Below, piece by piece: positions 56,590-64,000 of a stretch of DNA of 64,000 bases. Source of the stretch: Streptomyces sp. cf386 (lineage in GTDB: Bacteria > Actinomycetota > Actinomycetes > Streptomycetales > Streptomycetaceae); assembly GCF_900103585.1 (NCBI RefSeq), contig NZ_FNHV01000034.1, positions 1 through 64,000 on the forward strand, given 5' to 3'. The first letter of the stretch is position 1; each line of letters starts with the position of its first letter. The notes under the pieces were generated by a model. It saw nothing but the letters and a program-made list of their open reading frames with translations. It had not been told where the DNA came from and searched no databases. The position numbers and the translations under genes were made by a program.

Positions 56590-57749
56590 GGACGGTCGCC
56601 GTGGTCGGCGCCTCGCTGGCCGGTCTGTCGGCGGCGCGGTCGCTGCGGAAGCAGGGTTACGACGGGCGGCTCGTCGTCATCGGGGACGAGTTCCACCGCC
56701 CGTACGACCGGCCGCCGCTGTCCAAGGAGTTCCTGGCCGGCACTCTCGGCGAGGCGGACCTCGCGCTGGAGAGCGACGGCGAGGACCTGGACGCGGAGTG
56801 GCTGCTCGGCGCCCGCGCCACCGGACTCGACCGCACCGAGCGCGCCGTCCGGCTCGCCGACGGCCGGGAGGTCCGCGCCGACGGCGTCGTCATCGCGACC
56901 GGCGCCGCGGCCCGCATGCTGCCGGGCACCGAGGGCCTCGCCGGGGTGCACGCCCTGCGCACCCTGGACGACGCCCGCGCCCTGCGCGACGAACTGGCCG
57001 GGGGTGGACGGCTGGTGGTGATCGGCGGCGGATTCATCGGCGCCGAGGTCGCCTCCACCGCCTACGCGCTCGGTCTCGACGTGACGGTCGTCGAGGTGGC
57101 CCCGACGCCGCTCGCCGGACCGCTCGGCGCGTCCATGGGTGCCGTCGTCTCCGGCCTCCACACGGACCACGGCGTACGGCTGTTGTGCGGCGTCGGAGTC
57201 AAGGGGCTGAGTGGGGAGCGGCGTGTGGACGCCGTCCTGCTGGAGGACGGCCGCAGCATCCCGGCCGACATCGTGGTCGTCGGCGTGGGGGCCCGCCCGT
57301 GTGTCGAGTGGCTTCAGGGCTCCGGCGTCGAGCTCGACAACGGCGTCAAATGCGGCGCCGACGGCCGCACCGGCCTGGCCGGTGTGGTCGCGGTCGGCGA
57401 CTGCGCCAACTGGTACGACCCGCGCACCGGTGCCCACCGCAGGGTCGAGCACTGGACGGGCGCGCGCGAGCGCCCCGACGCCGCCGTCGCAACGCTGCTC
57501 GCGGGCGGTGCGGTGGAACCGGGTGTGCCCCGGCCGCCGTACTTCTGGTCCGACCAGTACGGCGTAAAGATCCAGTTCGCGGGGCACGCGGTCGGCGCGG
57601 ACAGTGTGACGGTCGAGGAGGGCGCCGCGGACGACCGCAATGTCCTGGCCGTCTACCGGCGCGCCGGTCGGCCGGTCGCCGTGCTCGGAATGAACCAGCC
57701 GCGGCTGTTCATGCGCTGGCGCAAGCAGCTCGCCGCCGCGACATCTTGA
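56586..57749 (+). CDS. FAD-dependent ferredoxin reductase
   Basis: 387 residues, BphA4/PdR-type: FAD Rossmann VAVVGASLAGLSAARSLRKQG at the N-terminus, RPYDRPPLSKEFLAG near 38-52, ATGAAARMLPG near 104, NAD Rossmann LVVIGGGFIGAEVASTAYALG near 141, and GVVAVGDCANW near 265. GTG 56586 overlaps the ferredoxin stop. It passes NAD(P)H electrons to the ferredoxin for the betaine monooxygenase. Confidence 0.92.
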   Translation: MRTVAVVGASLAGLSAARSLRKQGYDGRLVVIGDEFHRPYDRPPLSKEFLAGTLGEADLALESDGEDLDAEWLLGARATGLDRTERAVRLADGREVRADGVVIATGAAARMLPGTEGLAGVHALRTLDDARALRDELAGGGRLVVIGGGFIGAEVASTAYALGLDVTVVEVAPTPLAGPLGASMGAVVSGLHTDHGVRLLCGVGVKGLSGERRVDAVLLEDGRSIPADIVVVGVGARPCVEWLQGSGVELDNGVKCGADGRTGLAGVVAVGDCANWYDPRTGAHRRVEHWTGARERPDAAVATLLAGGAVEPGVPRPPYFWSDQYGVKIQFAGHAVGADSVTVEEGAADDRNVLAVYRRAGRPVAVLGMNQPRLFMRWRKQLAAATS

Positions 57750-57796
57750 CACCGCCCCTACGGCATCCCATGCTGCGGGCTCACATAACGCGCAGC

Positions 57797-57813
57797 GTTG
57801 CGCGATAGGCAAC
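57797..57813. promoter_or_regulatory. IclR-type imperfect palindrome before the Rieske oxygenase gene
   Basis: GTTGC-GCGATAG-GCAAC in the gap before the oxygenase. It shares GTTGCG and GCAAC with the 59913 site but the spacing and inner bases differ. Confidence 0.5.
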
Positions 57814-57906
57814 AAAGCGCGCACCCGCGCCATCCCCAACGCCGTCCGGAGTCGTTCTTCCCGGCGCGTGAATGACCCCTCCACGACGTTTCCCGAGGAG
57901 TGCACC

Positions 57907-59037
57907 GTGACCTCGACCAGCCTGCCGGACAGCCTGATCGCCACCCTGCCCGGCTCCTCCTACACGGATCCGGCGATCTTCGCCCAGGAGCAGGAGCGCA
58001 TATTCGAGACCATGTGGTTCTGTGTCGCGCGCGCCTCCGAACTGGCGAAGCCCGGCGCCTTCCGCACCGTCGACGTGGGCCGCGAGAGCATCCTCGTCAC
58101 CCGCGCGAGGGACAACAGTGTCCGTGCGTTCTTCAACGTATGCCGACACCGCGGCGCCAAGCTCTGCACAGAGGAGACCGGCGAGGTGAAGCGGGCCTTC
58201 CAATGCCCGTACCACGCCTGGACGTACGACCTCAACGGCAAACTCGTCGCCGCGCCCAACCTCACCAAGATGCCCGACGTCGGACGCACCGAGTACGGCC
58301 TGGTCGGCGTCGCCGTGCGCGAATGGCTCGGCTATGTCTGGGTCTGCCTCGCGGAGAACCCGCCCTCCTTCGAGGACACGGTCATGGGCGAGATCGTCGA
58401 CCGCCTGGGCGACGTCGAGTCGATCGAGCGCTACGGCATCGACGACCTCTCGGTCGGCAAACGGATCGTCTACGACGTCAAGGCGAACTGGAAGCTGATC
58501 ATCGAGAACTTCATGGAGTGCTACCACTGCGCCACCATCCACCCCGAACTGACGGAGGTGCTGCCCGAGTTCGCCGACGGCTACGCCGCCCAGTACTACG
58601 TGGGTCACGGCGCGGAGTTCGGCGAGGAGGTCCAGGGCTTCACCGTCGACGGCTCCGAGGGACTGGACCGCATTCCGGGGGTCGCCGAGGACCAGGACCG
58701 GCGCTACTACGCGATCACGGTCAGGCCGCAGGTGTTCATCAACCTCGTACCCGACCACGTCATCTTCCACCGGATGTACCCGGTGGCGGTCGACCGGACG
58801 ATCGTCGAGTGCGACTGGCTCTATCTGCCGCATGTCGTCGAGAGCGGCAAGGACGTCAGCCGGTCCGTGGAGCTGTTCCACCGCGTGAACCAGCAGGACT
58901 TCGACGCCTGCGAGCGCACCCAGCCGGGGATGAGCTCAAGGATGTACGCCAAGGGCGGTGTGCTGGTACCCAGTGAGCACCACATCGGTGCCTTCCACGA
59001 CTGGGTCAACGAGCGCCTGGGGGCGCCGGCGGTCTAG
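57907..59037 (+). CDS. gbcA: Rieske oxygenase alpha subunit, probable glycine betaine monooxygenase
   Basis: 376 residues. Rieske ligands are VCRHRGAKLC near 78 and CPYHAWTYD near 99; the mononuclear-iron site is ENFMECYHCATIHPEL near 199-214 (two His), with the remaining Asp further on. It resembles GbcA/stachydrine demethylase-type enzymes that remove a methyl of glycine betaine as formaldehyde. The neighbouring choline oxidation genes support this substrate. GTG 57907 with GAGGAG 6 nt upstream is preferred over GTG 57868. It overlaps the IclR gene end by 4 bp, tail to tail. Confidence 0.87.
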   Translation: MTSTSLPDSLIATLPGSSYTDPAIFAQEQERIFETMWFCVARASELAKPGAFRTVDVGRESILVTRARDNSVRAFFNVCRHRGAKLCTEETGEVKRAFQCPYHAWTYDLNGKLVAAPNLTKMPDVGRTEYGLVGVAVREWLGYVWVCLAENPPSFEDTVMGEIVDRLGDVESIERYGIDDLSVGKRIVYDVKANWKLIIENFMECYHCATIHPELTEVLPEFADGYAAQYYVGHGAEFGEEVQGFTVDGSEGLDRIPGVAEDQDRRYYAITVRPQVFINLVPDHVIFHRMYPVAVDRTIVECDWLYLPHVVESGKDVSRSVELFHRVNQQDFDACERTQPGMSSRMYAKGGVLVPSEHHIGAFHDWVNERLGAPAV

Positions 59038-59846
59038 GAGACGACCGCTTCGCCCAGGTAGCCCATGCGGTGGCTGATCTCCTCGGCGCCCTTGAGCAGG
59101 ATCGGGGAGACCTCGTGCATACGGTCCTCGGTCAGGCGGTACGCGGGCCCGGAGGCGCTCAGTGCCGCGATCACCGTGCCGTCCCGGTCGCGGACCGGCG
59201 CGGCCATGGCGTGCAGGCCGATCTCCAGCTCCTCCAGGGTGATCGAGTAGCCGCGCTCCCGGGTCTCGGCTAGGTTCTTCTCGAGCTTGCTCTTGGCCGT
59301 GATGGTGTTCTGCGTGACCTTCTTCATCCCGGCTTCGGCCAGCAGCGTGGCGCGGTCCTTGGTCGGCAGATAGGACAGCAGGATCTTGCCGCTCGACGTG
59401 GCGTGCAGAGGAGTCAGCTGGCCGACCCAGTTGTGCGCGGTGATGGCACCCGGACCGCGCACCTGGTACAGGTTGATCGCGAAGTGCTCCTGCATGACGG
59501 CGATGTTGACGGTCTCACCGAGCTCCTCGGCGAGCCGTTCGCAGACCGGGCGGCCCTGCTGGGTGATGTCGATACGGCCGGTGACCGCGCCGGCCAGACG
59601 GACGATGCCGAAGCCGAGCCGGTACTTGCCGCGCTCACCGGCCTGTTCCACCAGGCCGCGCGCCTCCAGGGCGCCCAGCAGGCGGAAGGCGGTGGACTTG
59701 TGTACGTCGATTTCGGCCGCTACCTCACTGACGCCCGCCTCGCCACGCTGGGCGAGGATCTCCAGGACGCTGATGGCGCGGTCGACCGACTGCACTCCGC
59801 CGGCCTGCGAATTCGACGTTTCTGTGTCAGTGCTGTAGTTGCTCAC
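59034..59846 (-). CDS. IclR-family regulator of the betaine locus
   Basis: 270 residues: winged HTH AGVSEVAAEIDVHKSTAFRLLGALEARGLVEQ (about 37-68), then the IclR effector domain with NWVGQLTPLHATSSGKILLSYLP near 139 and EELEIGLHAMAAPVRDRDGTVIAALSASGPAYRLT. It is divergent from the choline dehydrogenase gene, with the GTTGCG-N5-CGCAAC palindrome between. It is the natural candidate to bind all copies of that motif in the locus. Confidence 0.93.
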   Translation of the reverse strand: MSNYSTDTETSNSQAGGVQSVDRAISVLEILAQRGEAGVSEVAAEIDVHKSTAFRLLGALEARGLVEQAGERGKYRLGFGIVRLAGAVTGRIDITQQGRPVCERLAEELGETVNIAVMQEHFAINLYQVRGPGAITAHNWVGQLTPLHATSSGKILLSYLPTKDRATLLAEAGMKKVTQNTITAKSKLEKNLAETRERGYSITLEELEIGLHAMAAPVRDRDGTVIAALSASGPAYRLTEDRMHEVSPILLKGAEEISHRMGYLGEAVVS

Positions 59847-59912
59847 AGTAAAACTATACGCGTAGTAAACAACACGACGGCAAGTAACGAGCCCGTAATG
59901 AAGCCGTTAGAA

Positions 59913-59929
59913 GTTGCGTCGTTCGCAAC
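59913..59929. promoter_or_regulatory. IclR-type perfect palindrome between iclR and choline dehydrogenase
   Basis: GTTGCG-TCGTT-CGCAAC, a perfect 6-bp inverted repeat, 68 bp before the IclR start and 68 bp before the GMC start. It is the best copy of the motif found across the locus. Confidence 0.75.
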
Positions 59930-59997
59930 CTGGTGCGTATGACGCTACCAGCGCTAGCATGCGTCGCGTATCTACGGCGCGAGCGAGACGAGGCACC

Positions 59998-61668
59998 ATG
60001 GCTCCTGTGCAGTACGACTTCGTCATCGTCGGCGGCGGATCGGCCGGCAGTGCGCTGGCGAACAGACTCTCCGCCGACCCGGCCAACCGCGTGCTGGTGC
60101 TGGAGGCCGGCCGGCCCGACTACCCGTGGGACGTCTTCATCCATATGCCGGCGGCGTTGACCTATCCCATCGGCAGCCGGTTCTACGACTGGAAGTACGA
60201 GTCCGAGCCGGAGCCCCACATGGGCGGCCGGCGCGTCTACCACGCGCGGGGCAAGGTGCTGGGCGGCTCCAGCAGCATCAACGGCATGATCTTCCAGCGC
60301 GGCAACCCCATGGACTACGAGCGCTGGGCGGCCGACCCCGGCATGGAGACCTGGGACTACGCCCACTGTCTGCCGTACTTCCGGCGCATGGAGAACTGTC
60401 TCGCGGCCGACCCGGACGACGAGTTCCGCGGCCACGACGGCCCCCTCGTCCTGGAGCGCGGCCCGGCGACCAACCCGCTCTTCGGCGCCTTCCTCAAGGC
60501 CACCGAGGAGGCGGGCTACGCGCCTACCGACGACGTCAACGGCTACCGGCAGGAAGGTTTCGCCAAGTTCGACCGCAACGTCCACCGCGGACGCCGGCTG
60601 TCGGCCTCGAAGGCGTACCTCAAGCCCGTCCGCAAGCGCCCCAACCTCACCGTCAAGACACGCGCCCTGGTCACCCGTGTCCTGTTCGAGGGCAAGAAGG
60701 CCGTCGGTGTCGAATACCAGCGCGGCAAGAGCGCCCCGCAGCAGGTCCGCGCCAAGGAGGTCATCCTCTGCGGCGGCGCGATCAACTCCCCGCAGCTGCT
60801 GCAGCTCTCCGGCGTCGGCAACGCGGAGGAGCTGCGCGCCCTCGGCATCGACGTCGTGCACGACCTGCCGGGCGTCGGCGAGAACATGCAGGACCACCTC
60901 GAGGTCTACATCCAGTACGCCTGCAAGCAGCCCGTCTCCATGCAGCCGTACCTGGCGAAGTGGCGCGCCCCCTTCATCGGCCTGCAGTGGCTGTTCAGGA
61001 AGGGCCCGGCCGCGACGAACCACTTCGAGGCCGGCGGCTTCGCCCGCAGCAACGAGGACGTCGACTACCCCAACCTGATGTTCCACTTCCTGCCGATCGC
61101 GGTCCGCTACGACGGTTCCGTGCCCGCGGGCGGACACGGCTATCAGGTCCATGTGGGCCCCATGTACTCCGACGCCATCGGCTCCGTGAAGATCAAGAGC
61201 AAGGACCCGCGCGAGCACCCGGCCCTGCGCTTCAACTACCTCTCCACCGAGCAGGACCGGCGCGAGTGGGTCGAGGCGATCCGGGTGGCCCGCAAGCTCC
61301 TCAACCAGCCCGCACTCGCCCCCTACAACGACGGGGAGGTCTCGCCCGGACCGTCCGTCGAGACGGACGAGGAGATCCTCGCCTGGGTCGCCAAGGACGG
61401 CGAGACCGCCCTGCACCCCTCCTGCACCTGCAAGATGGGCACCGACGAGATGTCCGTCGTCGACCCGACCAGCATGCGGGTGCACGGCGTGGAGGGCCTG
61501 AGGGTCGTCGACGCGTCGGTGATGCCGTACGTCACCAACGGCAACATCTACGCCCCGGTGATGATGGTCGCCGAGAAGGCCGCCGATCTGATCCTCGGCA
61601 AGGAGCCACTGGCGCCGTCGAAGGCCCAGTACTACCGCCTCCGTGACGCCGAGAAGCAGGCCGGGTAG
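59998..61668 (+). CDS. betA: GMC choline dehydrogenase
   Basis: 556 residues, glucose-methanol-choline oxidoreductase: FAD motif DFVIVGGGSAGSALANRL at the N-terminus, GKVLGGSSSINGMIFQRGN near 83-101, GGAINSPQLLQLSGVG near 257, catalytic His in HPSCTCKMG near 472, and NGNIYAPVMMVAEKAADLI (partner Asn) near 514. These match BetA, which oxidises choline to betaine aldehyde. ATG 59998 has a CGAGG site. Confidence 0.93.
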   Translation: MAPVQYDFVIVGGGSAGSALANRLSADPANRVLVLEAGRPDYPWDVFIHMPAALTYPIGSRFYDWKYESEPEPHMGGRRVYHARGKVLGGSSSINGMIFQRGNPMDYERWAADPGMETWDYAHCLPYFRRMENCLAADPDDEFRGHDGPLVLERGPATNPLFGAFLKATEEAGYAPTDDVNGYRQEGFAKFDRNVHRGRRLSASKAYLKPVRKRPNLTVKTRALVTRVLFEGKKAVGVEYQRGKSAPQQVRAKEVILCGGAINSPQLLQLSGVGNAEELRALGIDVVHDLPGVGENMQDHLEVYIQYACKQPVSMQPYLAKWRAPFIGLQWLFRKGPAATNHFEAGGFARSNEDVDYPNLMFHFLPIAVRYDGSVPAGGHGYQVHVGPMYSDAIGSVKIKSKDPREHPALRFNYLSTEQDRREWVEAIRVARKLLNQPALAPYNDGEVSPGPSVETDEEILAWVAKDGETALHPSCTCKMGTDEMSVVDPTSMRVHGVEGLRVVDASVMPYVTNGNIYAPVMMVAEKAADLILGKEPLAPSKAQYYRLRDAEKQAG

Positions 61669-61671
61669 GCC

Positions 61672-62508
61672 TTGGGCGTCACCGGGCTGAGGGCGCTGCT
61701 GGAGCGCGTCCGCTATGAGGTGCTGCCCGCGAAGGCGACCGAGGACAAGGTCCTCGCCCATGTTCCGCGCGATGTCGTCGTCACGGTGACGGCGTCGCCG
61801 GTCAAGGGCCTGGAGCCGACCCTCGACCTGGCAGGCCGGCTCGCGGGGCACGGCTATCGCGTCGTCCCGCATGTGCCCGCGCGGCTGCTGCGGGACGACG
61901 CGCATCTGAAGGAGGTCGTCGACCGGCTCCGTGAGATGGGCGTGGACGACGTCTTCGTCCCGGCGGGCGACGCCGACCCGCCGGCCGGGGTCTACGACGG
62001 GGCGCTGCCGGTGCTGCGCCGGCTGAGCGAGCTGGGCGGGCCCTTCCGTCACGTCGGCATCACCGGCTATCCCGAGAGCCATCCCCTCATCCACGACGAC
62101 ATCACCGTCCAGGCGATGTGGGACAAGCGCGAGCACGCCACGTACCTCGTGAGCAATCTGTGCTTCGATCCGCGGGTGCTGGGGGAGTGGATCGCGCGGA
62201 TCCGCGGTCGAGAGGTCACGCTGCCCGTGTATATGGGTGTCGCCGGGCCCGTGCAGCGGGCCAAGCTGATGGCGATGGCGACGAAGATCGGCGTGGGGGA
62301 GTCGACACGCTTCCTGACGAGGCACCCCTCCTGGTTCCTGCGGTTCGCGACGCCCGGGGGCTACTCGCCCGAGCGACTGCTGACCCGCGTCGAGCAGACG
62401 CTCACGGCGCCTTCGGCGGGGGTGGCGGGGTTGCACCTGTTCACGTTCAACCAGATCGCCGAGACGGAGGAGTGGCGCCGCGCGCTGCTGGACCGGCTGG
62501 ACGGCTGA
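61672..62508 (+). CDS. methylenetetrahydrofolate reductase-like protein
   Basis: 278 residues, MetF-like TIM barrel: VVTVTASPVKGLEPTLDLAGRLAGHGYRVVPHVPARLLRD near 37-76, VDDVFVPAGDADPPAGVYDGAL near 92, HVGITGYPESHPLI near 126 and LPVYMGVAGPVQRAKLMAMA near 182. It starts at TTG 61672, 3 bp after the choline dehydrogenase stop. It is shorter than classical MetF and belongs to the group linked to methyl-group or dimethylglycine metabolism. It may move C1 units from betaine into folate. Confidence 0.85.
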   Translation: MGVTGLRALLERVRYEVLPAKATEDKVLAHVPRDVVVTVTASPVKGLEPTLDLAGRLAGHGYRVVPHVPARLLRDDAHLKEVVDRLREMGVDDVFVPAGDADPPAGVYDGALPVLRRLSELGGPFRHVGITGYPESHPLIHDDITVQAMWDKREHATYLVSNLCFDPRVLGEWIARIRGREVTLPVYMGVAGPVQRAKLMAMATKIGVGESTRFLTRHPSWFLRFATPGGYSPERLLTRVEQTLTAPSAGVAGLHLFTFNQIAETEEWRRALLDRLDG

Positions 62509-62524
62509 AGATCGTATACGACAA

Positions 62525-62552
62525 GGGGCGGGCTGGATCTCCAGCCCGCCCC
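62525..62552. terminator. bidirectional terminator between convergent folate genes
   Basis: GGGGCGGGCTGG (62525-62536) and its complement (62541-62552) form a 12-bp stem with a 4-nt loop between the metF-like and purU stops. Confidence 0.9.
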
Positions 62553-62566
62553 TCGCGTGGATACCG

Positions 62567-63439
62567 TCAGCGGAAGACCACCGTACGGTTCCCGTCCACC
62601 ATCACCCGGCTCTCGCTGTGCCACTTCACCGCGTGGGCGAGTACCTGGGCCTCGACGTCCCGGCCGACCGTGACCAGGTCCGTCGGGTCGAGGGAGTGGT
62701 CGACCCTGACCACGTCCTGCTCGATGATCTGGCCCTCGTCCAGGTCCGGCGTCACATAGTGCGCCGTCGCGCCGACGAGCTTCACGCCTCGGGTGTAGGC
62801 CTGCTCGTAGGGGCGTGCGCCCTTGAAGCTGGGGAGGAACGAGTGGTGGATGTTGATGGCGCGGCCCTCGAGCTGTTTGCACAGGTCGTCGGAGAGGATC
62901 TGCATGTAGCGGGCCAGCACCACCAGGTCGACGTTCAGGTCGCGCACCAGCTCCAGCAGCCGTGCCTCGGCATCCGCCTTGGTGTCCTTGGTGACCGGGA
63001 TGTGGTGGAAGGGGATGCCGTAGGTCTGGGCGAGTCCTTCGAAGTCGCGGTGGTTGGAGACGATCGCGGGGATCTCGATGTTGAGGGCGCCGGTGCGGCG
63101 GCGGAAGAGCAGATCGTTCAGGCAGTGACCGAACTTGGACACCATGATGAGCGTCCGGGTCGGTGTCGACGCCTCGTTCAGGGTCCAGTCGATGCGGTAC
63201 GCCTCGGCGACCGGACCGAATCGGTAACGCAGAGTTTTCACATCCGCGTCCGGATCCGAGACGTCGAAGTGGACCCTCATGAAGAATCGGCTCTGAAGTC
63301 GATCATCGAACTGCTGGCTCTCCAGGATGTTGCCCGAGTTCCTGACGAGGAAGCCGCTCACTGCGTGGACCAGTCCGGCGCTGTCGGGACAGGAGAGGGT
63401 GAGGACGAACTCACGGCCAGGTTGCGGTCGAAGGGACAT
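62567..63439 (-). CDS. purU: formyltetrahydrofolate deformylase
   Basis: 290 residues: N-terminal ACT domain (FVLTLSCPDSAGLVHAVSGFL, about 11-90), then the formyltransferase-like domain with VSKFGHCLNDLLFR near 100, AINIHHSFLPSFKGARPYEQAYTRG near 202, and HYVTPDLDEGQIIEQDVVRV near 235 (catalytic His/Asp). It hydrolyses 10-formyl-THF to formate and THF, recycling folate loaded by methyl oxidation. ATG 63439 follows GGAGG; the longer frame is rejected. Confidence 0.95.
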   Translation of the reverse strand: MSLRPQPGREFVLTLSCPDSAGLVHAVSGFLVRNSGNILESQQFDDRLQSRFFMRVHFDVSDPDADVKTLRYRFGPVAEAYRIDWTLNEASTPTRTLIMVSKFGHCLNDLLFRRRTGALNIEIPAIVSNHRDFEGLAQTYGIPFHHIPVTKDTKADAEARLLELVRDLNVDLVVLARYMQILSDDLCKQLEGRAINIHHSFLPSFKGARPYEQAYTRGVKLVGATAHYVTPDLDEGQIIEQDVVRVDHSLDPTDLVTVGRDVEAQVLAHAVKWHSESRVMVDGNRTVVFR

Positions 63440-63477
63440 GACGGCCTCCGTCGGTGCGTATTGCACAACAAGGTGAG

Positions 63478-63488
63478 CGATGCGCAAC
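63478..63488 (-). promoter_or_regulatory. IclR-type half-site before purU
   Basis: CGATGCGCAAC on plus (GTTGCGCATCG on minus), 39 bp upstream of purU. The same 11 bases recur at 63623-63633 before the betaine-aldehyde dehydrogenase gene. Confidence 0.55.
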
Positions 63489-63622
63489 ATGGTCGGCCTC
63501 GGTGCCGCTCGCGGTCAAGGGTGGGCGGGCAAGTGCCGGTACGGTCAAATCGTCATCCGCCAACCTCTTGACGTAGCTCTATGGCATTCGTCAGGGTGTT
63601 CCACCACAAGCAATTGAATGCA

Positions 63623-63637
63623 CGATGCGCAACGCAT
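63623..63637. promoter_or_regulatory. IclR-type motif before betaine-aldehyde dehydrogenase
   Basis: CGATGCGCAAC at 63623-63633 repeats the purU half-site; the local ATGCG-CAA-CGCAT palindrome (63625-63637) is also perfect. It lies 21 bp before the GTG start. Confidence 0.55.
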
Positions 63638-63658
63638 TTCGGCTGAAGGGCTTGGCGC

Positions 63659-64000
63659 GTGGCAGATCTGTATGTGGCTGGGCAATGGCGTGATGCGGTG
63701 GCCGGTGGCCGCCGCGAGATCCGCTGTCCCGCTGACGGCACGCTCGCCGTGACCGTCTCCGAAGGGACGCGTTCCGACGCGGAGGCGGCGATCGCCGCGG
63801 CCCGCCGCGCCTTCGACGAGGGCCCCTGGCCGCACACCCCCGAGCGGGAGCGCGGCGCCCTGCTGCTGCGTACCGCCGATCTCATCGAGCGCGACGCCAA
63901 GGAGTTCGCCCGCGCCGAGTCGCTGGACAGCGGCAAGCGGCTGGTGGAGAGCGAGTACGACATCGCCGACGTCGTCTCCTGTTTCCGCTACTACGGCGGG
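63659..64000 (+). CDS. betB: aldehyde dehydrogenase, probable betaine-aldehyde dehydrogenase (partial, 3' end outside window)
   Basis: First 114 residues of an NAD(P)-dependent aldehyde dehydrogenase: ADLYVAGQWRDAVAG, then AIAAARRAFDEGPWPHTPERERGALLLRTADLIERDAKEFARAESLDSGKRLVES. The catalytic Cys/Glu lie beyond the window. Next to a GMC choline dehydrogenase and betaine demethylation genes, betaine aldehyde is the likely substrate. GTG 63659 has GAAGGG 9 nt upstream. Confidence 0.85.
   Translation, partial: MADLYVAGQWRDAVAGGRREIRCPADGTLAVTVSEGTRSDAEAAIAAARRAFDEGPWPHTPERERGALLLRTADLIERDAKEFARAESLDSGKRLVESEYDIADVVSCFRYYGG

Overview
The window is chromosomal DNA of a Streptomyces-type actinobacterium. 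The evidence is very high GC with strong third-position GC bias, many GTG/TTG starts, a conservon operon, mycothiol-linked metabolism, several eukaryotic-type Ser/Thr kinases and a hopanoid locus. From memory, the order ispG-dxs-aminotransferase-regulator-small membrane protein, followed by a LysM/M23 peptidase and later tdh-kbl, resembles the S. coelicolor SCO6767-SCO6801 region. No database was searched.

Layout. 1-4945: end of a hopanoid/MEP-pathway operon (ispG partial, dxs, HpnO-like aminotransferase), then an XRE-cupin regulator and a one-helix membrane protein. 4973-9545: tyrosine phosphatase, GH36 alpha-galactosidase, and a LysM/M23 wall peptidase behind a ydaO-type c-di-AMP riboswitch. 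9651-13391: a secreted rhamnogalacturonan operon (CE2-like esterase, PL11 lyase, DUF6250-like protein) behind a LacI-type palindrome. 13502-17696: SGNH hydrolase, TetR, an amino-acid dehydrogenase and an MBL hydrolase.

17697-23211 is an accessory patch bounded by two inverted, decayed copies of one IS5-type element. The first copy carries a colicin/pyocin-type immunity gene between its dead transposase and its right terminal repeat. The patch also holds a Tn3 transposase remnant, a DinB protein, an MFS pump with a divergent ArsR-type regulator, and a second IS5-type remnant.

23785-28470 is a conservon (CvnA-B-C-D plus a GAF protein) whose CvnA ends in a long His/Met pentapeptide tail. 28529-37073 holds TetR, GPP34, MFS, a muconolactone-isomerase-like protein, a broken LysR gene, tdh-kbl for threonine catabolism, LysR, XRE-cupin, GNAT and MmcQ/YjbR genes. 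A tRNA-Pro(GGG) follows.

37442-51610 is the most unusual segment. It encodes a membrane protein, three Ser/Thr kinases, an FHA protein, a PL7 alginate lyase, a J-domain-like membrane protein, a GrpE-like factor, a rearranged Hsp70 and a TPR-TM-OmpA-like protein. Five copies of one palindrome (CGGGA-N4-TCCCG) sit in front of its transcription units. I read it as a dedicated Hsp70 chaperone machine under kinase/FHA control, possibly acting at the envelope. A SpoIIE-type phosphatase and a methyltransferase follow.

54314-64000 is a choline/glycine-betaine catabolic locus: a GMC choline dehydrogenase and a betaine-aldehyde dehydrogenase (cut by the window end) make betaine. A Rieske monooxygenase with ferredoxin and reductase demethylates it. 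A mycothiol-dependent formaldehyde dehydrogenase with an MBL hydrolase, a MetF-like reductase and PurU handle the released C1 units. An IclR regulator and recurrent GTTGCG...CGCAAC motifs suggest joint control.
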